A program made the position numbers and the translations under genes. Shown here piece after piece: positions 33,255 to 42,257 of a DNA stretch of 64,000 nt (position 1 is its first letter; the number at the start of each line of letters is the position of its first letter). Below the pieces are notes generated by a model. The model saw only the letters and a program-made list of their open reading frames with translations, made no database searches and was not told the DNA's origin. This stretch comes from Oceanicola sp. 502str15 (GTDB lineage: Bacteria; Pseudomonadota; Alphaproteobacteria; Rhodobacterales; Rhodobacteraceae): positions 1,984,001 through 2,048,000 of the forward strand of contig NZ_WYDQ01000001.1 in the NCBI RefSeq assembly GCF_024105635.1. Direction: 5' to 3'.

Positions 33255-34987
33255 GCGAGCCCGCCAAGCGCGGCGCCTTCGCCTGGCTCTGGCGGGGCTA
33301 CCTGCGGCCGCATTGGCCGGCGCTGGTGGCGGGCGGGCTGCTGATGGCGGTCGAAGGCTCGATGCTGGGCTTCCTGAGCTACATGATGAAGCCGATGTTC
33401 GACTCGGTCTTCATTGCCGGCGAAAGCGGGGCGCTCTGGACGGTGGGCTTCGGCATTCTGGCGATCTTCCTGATCCGCGCCGGCACCTCGGTCGGCCAGA
33501 AGCTGCTGCTGGCGCGGGTGGCGAGCCGGGTGATCTACGTGATGAAGACCCGGATGGTTGCCCACCTGATGCGGCTCGACACCACCTGGCACGGACGAAA
33601 CCCGCCGGGCGCGCTGATCGAGCGGGTTTCCAATGATACCAACGCGGTGCGCGAGGTGGCCAATGTGGTCATCACCGGCCTGGGGCGCGATGTGGTGGCG
33701 CTGGTGTCGCTGCTGGCCGTGGTGCTCTGGATCGACTGGCAGTGGACGCTGGTGGCGCTGATCGGCACCCCCCTGCTGGTGGCCCCGACCCTGCTGGCAC
33801 AGGCCTACATCCACCGCACCGCCACGCAGGACCGGCAGTTGGCGCAGCACATGTCGGTGCGGCTCGACGAGGTGTTTCACGGCATCAACCCGATCAAGCT
33901 GAACCGGCTGGAAGACTACCAGTCGCGCCGCTTCGACGGGCTGGCCTCGGAACGTGTGGGGGCGGAGATACGCAACCAGTTCGGCCGCGCCATGGTGCCC
34001 GCCCTGATCGACGTGATGACCGGCATCGGCTTTTTCGCGGTGCTCATCTACGGCGGCCGCGAGATCATCGGCGGCGAGAAGACCGTGGGCGAGTTCATGA
34101 GCTTCTTCACCGCCATGGCGCTGGCCTTCGAGCCGCTGCGCCGCCTTGGGCAGATCAGCGGAGCGTGGCAGGCCGCGAAGGTGAGCCTTGGCCGGGTGCG
34201 CGAGATGTTTGACGTGCAGCCCACGCTGACCTCGCCGGCCACGCCCAAACCCGCCGCCGCGGGCGACATCGTGTTTGACGACGTGCGCCTCAGCTATGGC
34301 GACGCGCCGGTGCTGAACGGGCTTTCGCTGGTGGCGCGCGCGGGCGAGACCACGGCGCTCGTCGGCCCGTCTGGCGCCGGAAAGTCGACCGTTTTCAACC
34401 TTCTGACCCGGCTCGTTGATCCGCGCTCGGGGCGGATCACCCTTGGCGGCACCCCGATTGACGCGATCGGCCTGCCCGAGCTGCGCAGCCAGTTCTCGGT
34501 GGTCAGCCAGGAGGCGCTGCTGTTTGACGACTCGCTGCGCGAGAACATCCTGCTGGGCCGCGAGGTGCCGGAGGCGCAACTGGCCTCTGCCCTTGCCGGT
34601 GCCCATGTGACCGACTTCCTGAAGGACTTTCCCGAGGGCCTCGACAGCCCCGCCGGGCCGCGCGGCTCCAGCCTGTCGGGCGGGCAGCGCCAGCGGGTGG
34701 CGATTGCCCGGGCGCTCTTGCGCGACGCCCCGGTGCTGCTGCTCGACGAGGCCACCTCGGCGCTGGATACCAAGAGCGAAACCGTGGTGCAGGGCGCGCT
34801 CGACGAGCTTTCGCAGGGGCGCACAACGCTCGTCATCGCGCACCGTCTCTCGACCGTGCGCGACGCCGACCGGATCCTCGTGATGCAGGCCGGACGGGTG
34901 GTGGAAGAGGGCAGCCACGAGGAGCTTCTGGCCAAGGGCGGCGCCTATGCCGAGCTGTATCACCTGCAATTCGCCAAGGAGAGCTGA
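33251..34987 (+). CDS. MsbA-like ABC exporter (fused permease-ATPase)
   Basis: A 578-residue half-transporter that works as a homodimer in the inner membrane. The N-terminal half has about six helices (for example ALVAGGLLMAVEGSMLGFLS). The C-terminal ATPase carries Walker A GPSGAGKST, signature LSGGQRQR, Walker B VLLLDEATSALD and H-loop IAHRLST. It resembles lipid A or lipid-linked exporters rather than peptide exporters, which often have extra domains. The start is GTG at 33251, overlapping the phosphatase stop. The next gene, ygfZ, begins 6 nt after its stop. Confidence 0.92.
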   Translation: MSEPAKRGAFAWLWRGYLRPHWPALVAGGLLMAVEGSMLGFLSYMMKPMFDSVFIAGESGALWTVGFGILAIFLIRAGTSVGQKLLLARVASRVIYVMKTRMVAHLMRLDTTWHGRNPPGALIERVSNDTNAVREVANVVITGLGRDVVALVSLLAVVLWIDWQWTLVALIGTPLLVAPTLLAQAYIHRTATQDRQLAQHMSVRLDEVFHGINPIKLNRLEDYQSRRFDGLASERVGAEIRNQFGRAMVPALIDVMTGIGFFAVLIYGGREIIGGEKTVGEFMSFFTAMALAFEPLRRLGQISGAWQAAKVSLGRVREMFDVQPTLTSPATPKPAAAGDIVFDDVRLSYGDAPVLNGLSLVARAGETTALVGPSGAGKSTVFNLLTRLVDPRSGRITLGGTPIDAIGLPELRSQFSVVSQEALLFDDSLRENILLGREVPEAQLASALAGAHVTDFLKDFPEGLDSPAGPRGSSLSGGQRQRVAIARALLRDAPVLLLDEATSALDTKSETVVQGALDELSQGRTTLVIAHRLSTVRDADRILVMQAGRVVEEGSHEELLAKGGAYAELYHLQFAKES

Positions 34988-34993
34988 CGCGCT

Positions 34994-35746
34994 ATGTCTG
35001 CCCCCATGGAACGCACTGTTTTTCGGATCACCGGCGCCGAGCGGATCGGCTTTTTGCAGAACCTCGTCACCAATGACCTCAAGGGGTTGGAGCGCGGGCT
35101 CGTCTGGGCGGCCCTGCTGACGCCGCAAGGCAAGTACCTGGCCGATTTCTTCCTTGTGCCGGAGGAGGAGGCGCTGCTGCTCGATGTTGCAACTCCGCTG
35201 GCCGCAGACCTGGCCAAGCGACTGAAGATGTATCGGCTGCGCGCCGATGTGGCGGTGGAAGAAACCGACCTGCGCGTGAGCCGTGGCACCGGCCCTGCCC
35301 CTGAAGGCGCCCTGCCCGACCCGCGCCATCCGGCGATGGGCTGGCGGGCCTACAATGGGGCGCCGGGCGATGACACCGAATGGGACGCCCTGCGCGTGGC
35401 CCATGCGGTGCCCGAAACCGGCGTGGAGCTGGTGCCGGGCGAAAGCTATCCGCTGGAAGTGGGCTTCGAGCGGCTCCACGGCGTGGATTTCCGAAAGGGC
35501 TGCTACGTCGGGCAGGAAGTGACCGCCCGGATGAAGCACAAGACCGAGCTGAAGAAGGGCCTCGTTCGGGTGCAGATCGAGGGCGCCGCTCCCGTTGGCA
35601 CAGAGATCCGCGCGGGCGAGAAGGTGGCTGGCGTGATCTACACCCAAGCGGGTGGCGAGGCGCTGGCCTGGCTGCGGTTTGATCGCGCGAGTGGGCCGTT
35701 GCAGGCGGGTGACGCGACGCTCACTTGGGACGGCTCGGCTCCCTGA
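34994..35746 (+). CDS. ygfZ: Folate-binding YgfZ/GcvT-like protein
   Basis: A 250-residue protein of the YgfZ family, a tetrahydrofolate-dependent factor in repair or assembly of some Fe-S enzymes. The family hallmark KGCYVGQEVTARMKH is intact with its Cys. The N-terminal FRITGAERIGFLQNLVTNDL block is typical as well. A GcvT-like glycine-cleavage role is excluded by length and motif. It begins 6 nt after the exporter and ends in front of a strong bidirectional terminator. Confidence 0.93.
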   Translation: MSAPMERTVFRITGAERIGFLQNLVTNDLKGLERGLVWAALLTPQGKYLADFFLVPEEEALLLDVATPLAADLAKRLKMYRLRADVAVEETDLRVSRGTGPAPEGALPDPRHPAMGWRAYNGAPGDDTEWDALRVAHAVPETGVELVPGESYPLEVGFERLHGVDFRKGCYVGQEVTARMKHKTELKKGLVRVQIEGAAPVGTEIRAGEKVAGVIYTQAGGEALAWLRFDRASGPLQAGDATLTWDGSAP

Positions 35747-35749
35747 ACG

Positions 35750-35780
35750 AAAAAAGGGGCCCCGCTGGAGCCCCTTTTCT
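35750..35780. terminator. Bidirectional terminator between ygfZ and efp
   Basis: AAAAGGGGC (35752-35760) pairs perfectly with GCCCCTTTT (35770-35778) around a nine-base loop. The A-run on one side and T-run on the other allow it to stop transcription from both converging genes. Confidence 0.85.
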
Positions 35781-35820
35781 ATCGAAAATTCTACGAAACA
35801 GACTGTTGCCGCGCCCGAGG

Positions 35821-36384
35821 TCAGGCGCGCTCTGCATACTCCATGGTTTCGGTGTTCACGATGATGTCTTCATCCTGACCGACGAAAGGCGGCACCATGA
35901 CTTTGACGCCATTGTCCAGAACCGCCGGTTTGAAGCTGTTGGCGGCGGTCTGCCCCTTCACCACCGGCTCGGTTTCGACAACCTTGCAGGTGACTTTCTG
36001 CGGCAGCGACGCGCTCAGCGCCTCCATCTCGTGGTACTCGATCTGGATGGTCATCCCGTCCTGAAGGAAGGGGCGACGCTCGCCGAGGATGTCGGCGGGA
36101 AGCTCGATCTGCTCGAAGGTGTCATTGTCCATGAACACCAGCATCCCATCGTTTTCATAGAGAAATTGCTGGTCCTTCTGCTCCAGCCGCACCCGCTCGA
36201 CCTTGTCGGCGGAGCGGAAGCGCTCGTTGAGCTTGGAGCCGTTGCGCAGGTTCTTCATCTCGACCTGGGCAAAGGCGCCGCCCTTGCCGGGCTTCACGTG
36301 GTCGACCTTGACGGCGACCCAGAGGCCCCCGTTGTGCTCGAGCACGTTGCCCGGGCGAATTTCGTTTCCGTTAATTTTCGGCAT
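35821..36384 (-). CDS. efp: Elongation factor P
   Basis: A 187-residue translation factor that rescues ribosomes stalled on consecutive prolines. The KOW-like first domain carries the modifiable lysine in KPGKGGAF: Lys34, the same position as in Escherichia coli. The OB-fold domains end with [21 protein letters not shown]. Homology begins [15 protein letters not shown], so I take the ATG at 36384; the longer frame runs through its promoter. No modifying enzyme (EpmA/EpmB or EarP) is in the window. Confidence 0.97.
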   Translation of the reverse strand: MPKINGNEIRPGNVLEHNGGLWVAVKVDHVKPGKGGAFAQVEMKNLRNGSKLNERFRSADKVERVRLEQKDQQFLYENDGMLVFMDNDTFEQIELPADILGERRPFLQDGMTIQIEYHEMEALSASLPQKVTCKVVETEPVVKGQTAANSFKPAVLDNGVKVMVPPFVGQDEDIIVNTETMEYAERA

Positions 36385-36427
36385 TGTGGCGAAACCTTGG
36401 CAAAATCTTGAAAGCGGTTTGGCGTGA

Positions 36428-36456
36428 GCTATATCTTGCCGCTGTTGGGCTGACAA
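36428..36456 (-). promoter_or_regulatory. Candidate efp promoter
   Basis: On the minus strand TTGTCA (36456-36451), a 17-nt spacer and TATAGC (36433-36428) form a sigma-70-like promoter. It lies about 44 nt upstream of the efp start. Confidence 0.5.
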
Positions 36457-36602
36457 GCCGACTAGATACAGTGGATGGTGACGTAGAGTTATGCACGGAG
36501 CGCATAGCTGCCATGACTTAGGCGGCATATCGAATCGGGGAGAAACACTCCTATATCGGCGGCACGCCACATCCTCAAGACCAAGAAAAACAAGGAAAAC
36601 GC

Positions 36603-36923
36603 ATGATTGACTTTGTCGACGGCACGGCTTTCAACCAGGAACAGGGCCAACGCGCTCGCAAACTCTTTGCGGCAGTTGTCCTTGCTGCTCTGGATGATGC
36701 CATTGCGGATGACAAGAAATACGGCAACGGCCCTGAGCAGATCGCCCGCTGGGCGCGGTCGCGCGATGGCCGTGAAGTTCTGAGCTGCGCCGGGATCGAC
36801 CCCAACGAGCGGGTCGTGGGCGGGCTGATGGAATTTGTCGGCAAGGGTGTTCGCACCTCTGTTGCGCTGTCGCGCGAAGAGAGCGAGCGTCGCCAGGCCG
36901 CTGAACAGGCCGAAGCCGCCTGA
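36603..36923 (+). CDS. Small conserved protein, DUF6280-like
   Basis: A 106-residue soluble protein that starts [20 protein letters not shown]. It continues with hydrophobic/charged helices ([23 protein letters not shown]) and a central [23 protein letters not shown] segment. An acidic Ala/Glu tail ends the protein. I recall it as a strongly conserved small protein of Rhodobacterales assigned to DUF6280; its function is unknown. It diverges from efp over 218 nt and ends before a clear terminator. Confidence 0.75.
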   Translation: MIDFVDGTAFNQEQGQRARKLFAAVVLAALDDAIADDKKYGNGPEQIARWARSRDGREVLSCAGIDPNERVVGGLMEFVGKGVRTSVALSREESERRQAAEQAEAA

Positions 36924-36957
36924 TCCAGACCACATATCTCTTGAATTCCCTGAAATT

Positions 36958-36985
36958 GCGCCGGTTGCCATGCCGGCGCTTTTTC
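36958..36985 (+). terminator. Terminator after the DUF6280-like gene
   Basis: GCGCCGG (36958-36964) and CCGGCGC (36973-36979) form a stem, directly followed by TTTTTCGTTT. It also separates this gene from the converging PopZ-like gene. Confidence 0.85.
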
Positions 36986-37001
36986 GTTTGGGGGGTGCGG
37001 T

Positions 37002-38207
37002 TCAGCGGATGCCGCGGGTTTCCAACGCGCGGGCGATCTCGCGACGCACCAGCTTGCGGACGTTCTGAGTGATGCGCTCGCCCATGCGCCCGCGCAGCTC
37101 GTCGCGCACGACCTCGGCCACCAGGTCGGCCAGCCGGGCCTCATCGAGAAGCGTGGGGCCCCTCGGGTCGTTGACGGCGGCAGAGAGCGCGGCCTCGTCA
37201 AAATCGGCGTCCATCAGGGCGCTGTCGGCCTCGTCGGCGGGCGTCTCGTCGTCCCAGGGGTCATCCTCGCCCTCAGCGGCGATCTCGTCGCTGCGGGAGG
37301 CCGTGCCGATCACGTAGCCCTCCAGCGCGTCATCGGCCTCCGGCACGTCTTCCACGGCCCGCAGCGCGGCACGGTTCCGGCGGAACATCAGCGGCGGCGC
37401 GCTCTCGGGCATTTCCTCGGCCTCGCTCTCCGCCTCATCGGGGCGCGGCAGGTCGGGGGCCGACCAGTCTTCCTCGGGCTCGGGCCATTCCTCTTCGGCC
37501 TCGGCCTCTTCGGGGAGGTCGTCGGCGCTGCCATCCCATTCGGCGTCCGCCAGAACGGGCTCGTCGTCGGCCTGGGGCGCGGCGCTCTCCTCGACAGGCG
37601 CCGCCTCATCGGCGGCCTCGATCGCTTCGGCGGGCTCTTCCGCTGTTTCTTCCGGCTCGATCCGGGTGAAATGCAGGCGCCCGGCGGGCACATCGGCGGT
37701 CGAAAGGTCGATCACCGTGTCATCGTCGGCGTCTTCCTCCCATTCGAAATCTTCCGCAAGGTCGGTCACTTCCGACCCGTCGGGCTCAAAGCTCTCGCCC
37801 TCGTCAAACGCGGCCTCCAGCCCCGCCACCCGGGCTTCCAGCGCCTCGGGGGTGCGCTCTTCCACGGCGGGCGCGCTCGCCTCGGGCTTCTCCGCGCCTG
37901 CGACCTCCTCCCAGGAGGCATCGAGCGCGGTCTCTTCATCGGGTTGCGGTGCATCTTCCGCCTCGCGCGCCGGCTCGTCTCCGGCAATCTCGGGCTCGTC
38001 TTCGGCAAGATCCTCCGCAGGCACCTCGGGCGCCTCCCCGACTCGCAGCGAGGGGGTGAGCACGAGGGCATCATCGCCGGCCATGGGTGCATCGCCCTCC
38101 TCAGGGTCGGCGCTGCCGGGGCGCGGACGTGTGGAATTCTCCGACACAAGGCGGCGAATTGAGGACAGCACATCCTCTATTTCAACGTTCGACATCGGAT
38201 CAGACAT
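37002..38207 (-). CDS. PopZ-like acidic low-complexity protein
   Basis: A 401-residue protein with three parts. The short N-terminal helix VEIEDVLSSIRRLVSE resembles the PopZ-type motif EEILASIRR. A very acidic Pro/Glu/Asp/Ala-rich linker of about 300 residues follows. The C-terminal helix pair is LADLVAEVVRDELRGRMGERI and onward, ending VRREIARALETRG. This bipartite layout with a disordered acidic middle matches polar organising proteins that form condensates. The start ATG at 38207 follows GAGAGGTAGAG. The likeness to PopZ is by motif and layout, not by overall alignment. Confidence 0.68.
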   Translation of the reverse strand: MSDPMSNVEIEDVLSSIRRLVSENSTRPRPGSADPEEGDAPMAGDDALVLTPSLRVGEAPEVPAEDLAEDEPEIAGDEPAREAEDAPQPDEETALDASWEEVAGAEKPEASAPAVEERTPEALEARVAGLEAAFDEGESFEPDGSEVTDLAEDFEWEEDADDDTVIDLSTADVPAGRLHFTRIEPEETAEEPAEAIEAADEAAPVEESAAPQADDEPVLADAEWDGSADDLPEEAEAEEEWPEPEEDWSAPDLPRPDEAESEAEEMPESAPPLMFRRNRAALRAVEDVPEADDALEGYVIGTASRSDEIAAEGEDDPWDDETPADEADSALMDADFDEAALSAAVNDPRGPTLLDEARLADLVAEVVRDELRGRMGERITQNVRKLVRREIARALETRGIR

Positions 38208-38431
38208 CTCTACCTCTCGCCGCGACGTCCCCACCCTATCCCGCAATTTCTCGTGGGTGGCGGGGGTTTTCGCCCGTTTGCTCGTGCTTTTCCGCAGGCC
38301 GTGACCTGCCCGCCACGCAGACAGGCACGGGGCCGGAACCGGGCCGAACGAGCTTTTCCCCGGTCAAAGGTTAACTTTTTGGAGCGCGGCGCACAACATC
38401 CCAGCCGAATGGCCGGGCCCGGATCAGCCGA

Positions 38432-39802
38432 TCACTGGCGCTGCAGACGTTCCAGCACCTTGTCGAGCTGGCGCCCCTGCTTGGAGCGCTGCACCGGCGC
38501 GGACTTAACCGCGTTGTAATACGCCGCCGGATCATAGGTCTGGATGCCCAGGCCCAGATGCTCCACGGTCAACAGACCCATCGCAGAAAGAAGTGAATAA
38601 AGCGCTACGTATTGCTGGGATTGCGCATCAATCCGGGCAGATTGCGCATCGAGCAGGTCCTGCTGGGCGTCGAGCACGTCGAGCGTGGTGGCGGCGCCGA
38701 GGTTCTGCTCTTCCTGCACACCGCGGAAAGCGACGGTTGCCGCGCGAATCTGCTGGTCGGTCGCCTGAAGCTGCGCCACGGCGACCCGCAGGTTGGCCCA
38801 TGCGTTGCCGACGAGCTGCTGCACGTTGTGGGTGGTGCTCAACAGCGCGGCCCGGTTGGCCTCATGCTGATTGCGCGCCTTGCGCAGCGTGGCCGACAGC
38901 TTGCCACCGGCGTAGATCGGCTGGTTCATCGTCAGCCCGAAGCTGGAGCGGTCATTGCCCTGATCGTCGAAGCTGAGGTTGGCCGAGGTATCGACGGTGA
39001 ACTTCATCGCTGCCTGCGCCTGCTTGATCCCGAGTTCGGTGGCGGCCACCGTGTGCTGGGCCTGACGGATCAGCGGATGGGTGCGCACGGCCACGGCCTG
39101 CGCGGCGTCGACCGAGGCGGGTAGCTTGGGCGGCGCAGGCGGCGGGGCCAGACCGTTGGGATAGCTGCCCACGGCCACGCGGTAGCTCTCGCGCGCAATT
39201 TCCAGCGACCCCTGGGCCGCCGCTTCCGAACTGCGGGCGGCGGCAAGCTGCGCCTCGGCCTGTGCCACCTCGGTGCGGGTCACCTCGCCCACTTCAAAGC
39301 GGTCGCGGGCGGCACGGAGCTGCTGGTTGGTCAGCCGCACGTTGGAGCGGGCCAGCGCAAGGCTTTCGGAGGCGGAGGTGACATCCATGTAGGCCTGCAC
39401 CGCGGCCAGAAGCACCTGCTGCTCGTAGTTCACCAGCGCCTCGCGGGTCGCCAGCACCGCCTCCTTCTGGACCTCGACACCAAGCCGCGTGGCGCCGTTG
39501 TCGAACAGGGTCATCGAGGCGGAGAGGGTGACGGTGGCGCCCAGCTCGTAGTTGGAGGTCGCCGAGGCGGAGGCCCCGGCCGAAAAGGCGATGATCGGCC
39601 GCAGGTCGGCCAGGGCGATGGCGACATCCTCATCGGCGGCACGCAGGAGCGCCCGCTGCTGGTCGAGGATATGGCTGTGGCGGTAGGCGGTGATCAGGGC
39701 GTCGGTCAGCGTTTCGGCCCCGGCGGCCAGCGGTGCGAAGGCAAGGGTGCCGGCCAGGGCAACCCCGGTCAGCCCTTTGCGCAGATGTTGAACATATCCC
39801 AT
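38432..39802 (-). CDS. TolC-family outer membrane efflux protein
   Basis: A 456-residue outer-membrane channel subunit that links inner-membrane exporters to the exterior. The signal peptide ends near LAAGA-ET (residue about 29). The two repeated coiled-coil/barrel halves are visible: TLTDALITAYRHSHILDQQRA and SVDAAQAVAVRTHPLIRQAQ. Each is followed by a barrel-like strand segment (GASASATSNYELGATVTLS, MNQPIYAGGKLSATLRK). The length is normal. It lies downstream of the Pcm-family gene on the same strand, an arrangement common in alphaproteobacteria. Confidence 0.94.
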   Translation of the reverse strand: MGYVQHLRKGLTGVALAGTLAFAPLAAGAETLTDALITAYRHSHILDQQRALLRAADEDVAIALADLRPIIAFSAGASASATSNYELGATVTLSASMTLFDNGATRLGVEVQKEAVLATREALVNYEQQVLLAAVQAYMDVTSASESLALARSNVRLTNQQLRAARDRFEVGEVTRTEVAQAEAQLAAARSSEAAAQGSLEIARESYRVAVGSYPNGLAPPPAPPKLPASVDAAQAVAVRTHPLIRQAQHTVAATELGIKQAQAAMKFTVDTSANLSFDDQGNDRSSFGLTMNQPIYAGGKLSATLRKARNQHEANRAALLSTTHNVQQLVGNAWANLRVAVAQLQATDQQIRAATVAFRGVQEEQNLGAATTLDVLDAQQDLLDAQSARIDAQSQQYVALYSLLSAMGLLTVEHLGLGIQTYDPAAYYNAVKSAPVQRSKQGRQLDKVLERLQRQ

Positions 39803-39892
39803 CTCGGCCCTCGCCTCTTCGCGCTCTCTGGCGCCGTTCGTCTTATCTGTGCAGACCGTGCATCGGCCGCGGACCGGCAGGCTGCGCGCGGC

Positions 39893-40546
39893 TCAGAGCG
39901 CAAACTCGCGTGTCGTCTCGAAGCCAGACAGCACCGGTGCGGTGGCGTTGAAGGCAAAGCGCCAGGCGATGCGCCCGTTCTGGCGGGTGCCGATCTTCAC
40001 CGTGCCGAGCCCGCCCTGCATCATCACGCAGGCAATGCGGCCGCCCTCCTTGAGCTGCTCGGAGAGCGCCTCGGGCAGCGTTTCGACCCCGCCTTCGATC
40101 ACGATCACATCGTAGGGCCCGTGCTTGGCGGCACCCTCGGCCAGCGGGCCGGTCAGAACCACGGCGTTCATCACCTCTTCGCGCGCCAGGATCGCCTCGG
40201 CCTCGGTGGCGAGGCTCTCGACCTCTTCGAGCGCAACCACGGTATCGGCCAGGTCGGCCAGGACCGCGGCGGAGTAGCCCAGCCCGCAGCCCAGATCGAG
40301 CACCATGTCGGTCGGGCTCACGTCGAGCCCGTCGAGCATTTTGGCGAAGGTGCGCGGCTCCAGCATCACCCGACCGGGGGCGATGGTGAGGTTTTCGCCA
40401 AGGTAGGCGGCCTCGCGCTTGTCGTCGGGCACATAGGCCTCGCGCTTGATTTTCAGCATGGCGTCGATGATGGGAAACTTGGTCACATCCGAGGGACGGA
40501 CCTGGTTGTCGACCATCATGGTGCGGCGGGTGTCGTATAGGGTCAT
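39893..40546 (-). CDS. Protein-L-isoaspartate O-methyltransferase family protein
   Basis: A 217-residue SAM-dependent methyltransferase of the Pcm family. The SAM-binding loop is MVLDLGCGLGYSAAVLA. The N-terminus, MVDNQVRPSDVTKFPIIDAML, is the form found upstream of tolC in Rhodobacterales. The consensus region around the active site (YLGENLTIAPGRVMLEPRT) is present with changes relative to classical Pcm, so repair of isoaspartate is not certain. The start at 40546 has a weak ribosome binding site. It precedes the TolC gene by 90 nt. Confidence 0.85.
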   Translation of the reverse strand: MTLYDTRRTMMVDNQVRPSDVTKFPIIDAMLKIKREAYVPDDKREAAYLGENLTIAPGRVMLEPRTFAKMLDGLDVSPTDMVLDLGCGLGYSAAVLADLADTVVALEEVESLATEAEAILAREEVMNAVVLTGPLAEGAAKHGPYDVIVIEGGVETLPEALSEQLKEGGRIACVMMQGGLGTVKIGTRQNGRIAWRFAFNATAPVLSGFETTREFAL

Positions 40547-40779
40547 TGAAAGTAAACTCTTCGGTTCGCTTCTCTTCCTTAGGATTGCCATGAAACGCCG
40601 GGCGAGGCAACACGACGGATGCGCACAGGGTTCACACAGTATTGCCGCTTCTGTGCACAGCCCCCCCCCCGCCTGCCGCGCGGGGTGAACAGGCGCCGAC
40701 CGCCCTGCCCGGCCGGTACTGGTGCAGCCGAGAAGGCTGCGGATCTCCCCTGCCCCCGCGCCACCCCCTCCGAGACCTC

Positions 40780-40808
40780 TTGAAACAGCTCCCGAAACCC
40801 GCTACCTC
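40780..40808 (+). promoter_or_regulatory. Candidate promoter of tRNA-Cys
   Basis: TTGAAA (40780-40785), a 17-nt spacer, and TACCTC (40803-40808) lie about 20 nt before the tRNA. The -10 is poor, so this is tentative. Confidence 0.3.
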
Positions 40809-40828
40809 CCGGCGCACCACCCAAGGAC

Positions 40829-40902
40829 GGCGAGTTGGCGGAGTGGTTACGCAGCGGATTGCAAATCCGTGCACACCGGTTCGATTCCGGTACTCGCCTC
40901 CA
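40829..40902 (+). tRNA. tRNA-Cys (GCA)
   Basis: A complete cloverleaf. Acceptor GGCGAGT pairs with ACTCGCC. The anticodon loop in GCGGATTGCAAATCCGT gives GCA. The T arm is CCGGTTCGATTCCGG. The discriminator is T, the identity base of tRNA-Cys, and CCA is encoded. No intron is present. It sits between the Pcm gene and the exopolysaccharide locus, a place where islands often join; I do not see a repeated tRNA end at the far side. Confidence 0.97.
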
Positions 40903-40991
40903 GACCCCCCCGAGGTTTCAGATTGACCGGCGGTATCCGACGCATCGTGCGGCCGGCGCAGGCACCGGGGCGATGTCACTTGATCCACCCC

Positions 40992-42257
40992 TCAAACCAC
41001 CCGGTCCCTCGCTACTTCGCGCAGGTGAACGCCCAGCAGCACCAGTCCGGGCCAGAGCATGTAGGCCTCGATCTCGATGTTCTCGCCGAACGACAGCAGC
41101 ACCATCGTCATCAGGATGCCCAGCGGCAGTCTTCCGCGCGGGTGGCGGGCGGCGTCTATCAGGGTGAAGGCCACGTGCCAGGCCATGGGCACCAGCAGGG
41201 CGAGGAACCCGACCAGGCCTTTCACGAAGAGCAGGCCGAACCAGGTGTGGTGGCTGCCGATCGGCATGTATTCCACCGCGTGCGAGCCGGGGTGGACGGT
41301 GCCGTGGCCGAACCATGGGGCCTCGTTCTCCCATCTCTCACGGGCGATCCGCTGCAGGGTCTCCCGCACGCGGGTGCTGTCGGCACGGGCGCCCTTGAAG
41401 GCGGACACCGCATCGCCGGCCACCGTTGCCAGCGTGGTCCCCACCACCGCGAGCGAGGCGGTCAGCGCCGCCGTCACCTGCCAGGCCCAGCCGCGCAGGA
41501 TCAGCGGCAGCATCCTTGGCGCAACGGTGCAGGCGACCAGCCCGACCAGACCCATCCGGGACTTGGAGGCGAGAATCATCAGCACCCCCGCCGCCACGCC
41601 CGCCGCCATCCAGCGACGGTCTTTCTCCTCGAGCGCGAAGAGCACCATGATGACCCCGAGCAGCGCCGCGAAGGGCGACCAGGGGGCGTAGAACTGCCAG
41701 CGCGGCGTCCAGCTTGCCGGGTCCCACGTGAAAAGGAACACGCTGAAATACTCCGGACCCGGCCCGCCGATGGCCTTGAGCGGCGAGGTGAAGATGCGCT
41801 CGGGCAGGCCGATGTAGGGGGCGATGAGCAGCGCGGGCGCGAGGGCCAGCGTCCATGCGCCGACCACGCATTGGCCCCGGATCAGCACCTCTCGGCGGAT
41901 CTGCAGCACGGCGCCCGCAAGCGGAAACAGCGCCAGCAGCGCCCAGCCCTTGGCCCAGCCGATGGAGCTCTTGATCGTCTGCTTCAGCCCGAGGCCCCAG
42001 TCGAGGTGGCCGACCCAGAGCGCGACGAGCATCACCGCCATGCCGATGAACCAGGCCCAGACCAGCGGCGGCACCGGCCCGGTCGGGCGCAGGTCGGCGC
42101 GCATCGCCGGGCCGAGGTAGAGCGAGAGCGCGGCCAGCCCGCCGAGCAGCCAGGCCAGCACCGGGCCGACGACGTAGAGCGCGCCTATCGCGTAGAACGG
42201 CCAGGTGAGCACGAGGGTCTTGTAGACCATCCGCTCGGGGCCGGTGAGGCCGGTCAT
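40992..42257 (-). CDS. O-antigen polymerase/ligase-family membrane protein (Wzy-like)
   Basis: A 421-residue inner-membrane protein with about 10-11 hydrophobic segments, for example ALYVVGPVLAWLLGGLAALSLYL and LPLGILMTMVLLSFG. A large periplasmic loop holds HGTVHPGSHAVEYMPIGSHHTW, typical of the O-antigen ligase/polymerase family where Arg/His residues act on lipid-linked sugars. In this locus it most likely polymerises the repeat unit. It overlaps the chain-length gene by four bases, so polymerisation and length control are coupled. Ligation to another acceptor is the alternative. Confidence 0.85.
   Translation of the reverse strand: MTGLTGPERMVYKTLVLTWPFYAIGALYVVGPVLAWLLGGLAALSLYLGPAMRADLRPTGPVPPLVWAWFIGMAVMLVALWVGHLDWGLGLKQTIKSSIGWAKGWALLALFPLAGAVLQIRREVLIRGQCVVGAWTLALAPALLIAPYIGLPERIFTSPLKAIGGPGPEYFSVFLFTWDPASWTPRWQFYAPWSPFAALLGVIMVLFALEEKDRRWMAAGVAAGVLMILASKSRMGLVGLVACTVAPRMLPLILRGWAWQVTAALTASLAVVGTTLATVAGDAVSAFKGARADSTRVRETLQRIARERWENEAPWFGHGTVHPGSHAVEYMPIGSHHTWFGLLFVKGLVGFLALLVPMAWHVAFTLIDAARHPRGRLPLGILMTMVLLSFGENIEIEAYMLWPGLVLLGVHLREVARDRVV

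Noticed and set aside
33083..35647. 854-residue minus-strand open frame over the exporter and ygfZ
   Set aside because: Antisense to two recognised genes, with His/Gln/Arg-rich composition and no motif.
40661..40670. Run of ten C residues as a phase-variable tract
   Set aside because: It lies outside any gene, about 115 nt upstream of the methyltransferase start, and nothing links it to a promoter spacer.
40632..40988. Minus-strand frame of 118 residues across the tRNA
   Set aside because: It overlaps tRNA-Cys and has no supporting ribosome binding site or family match.
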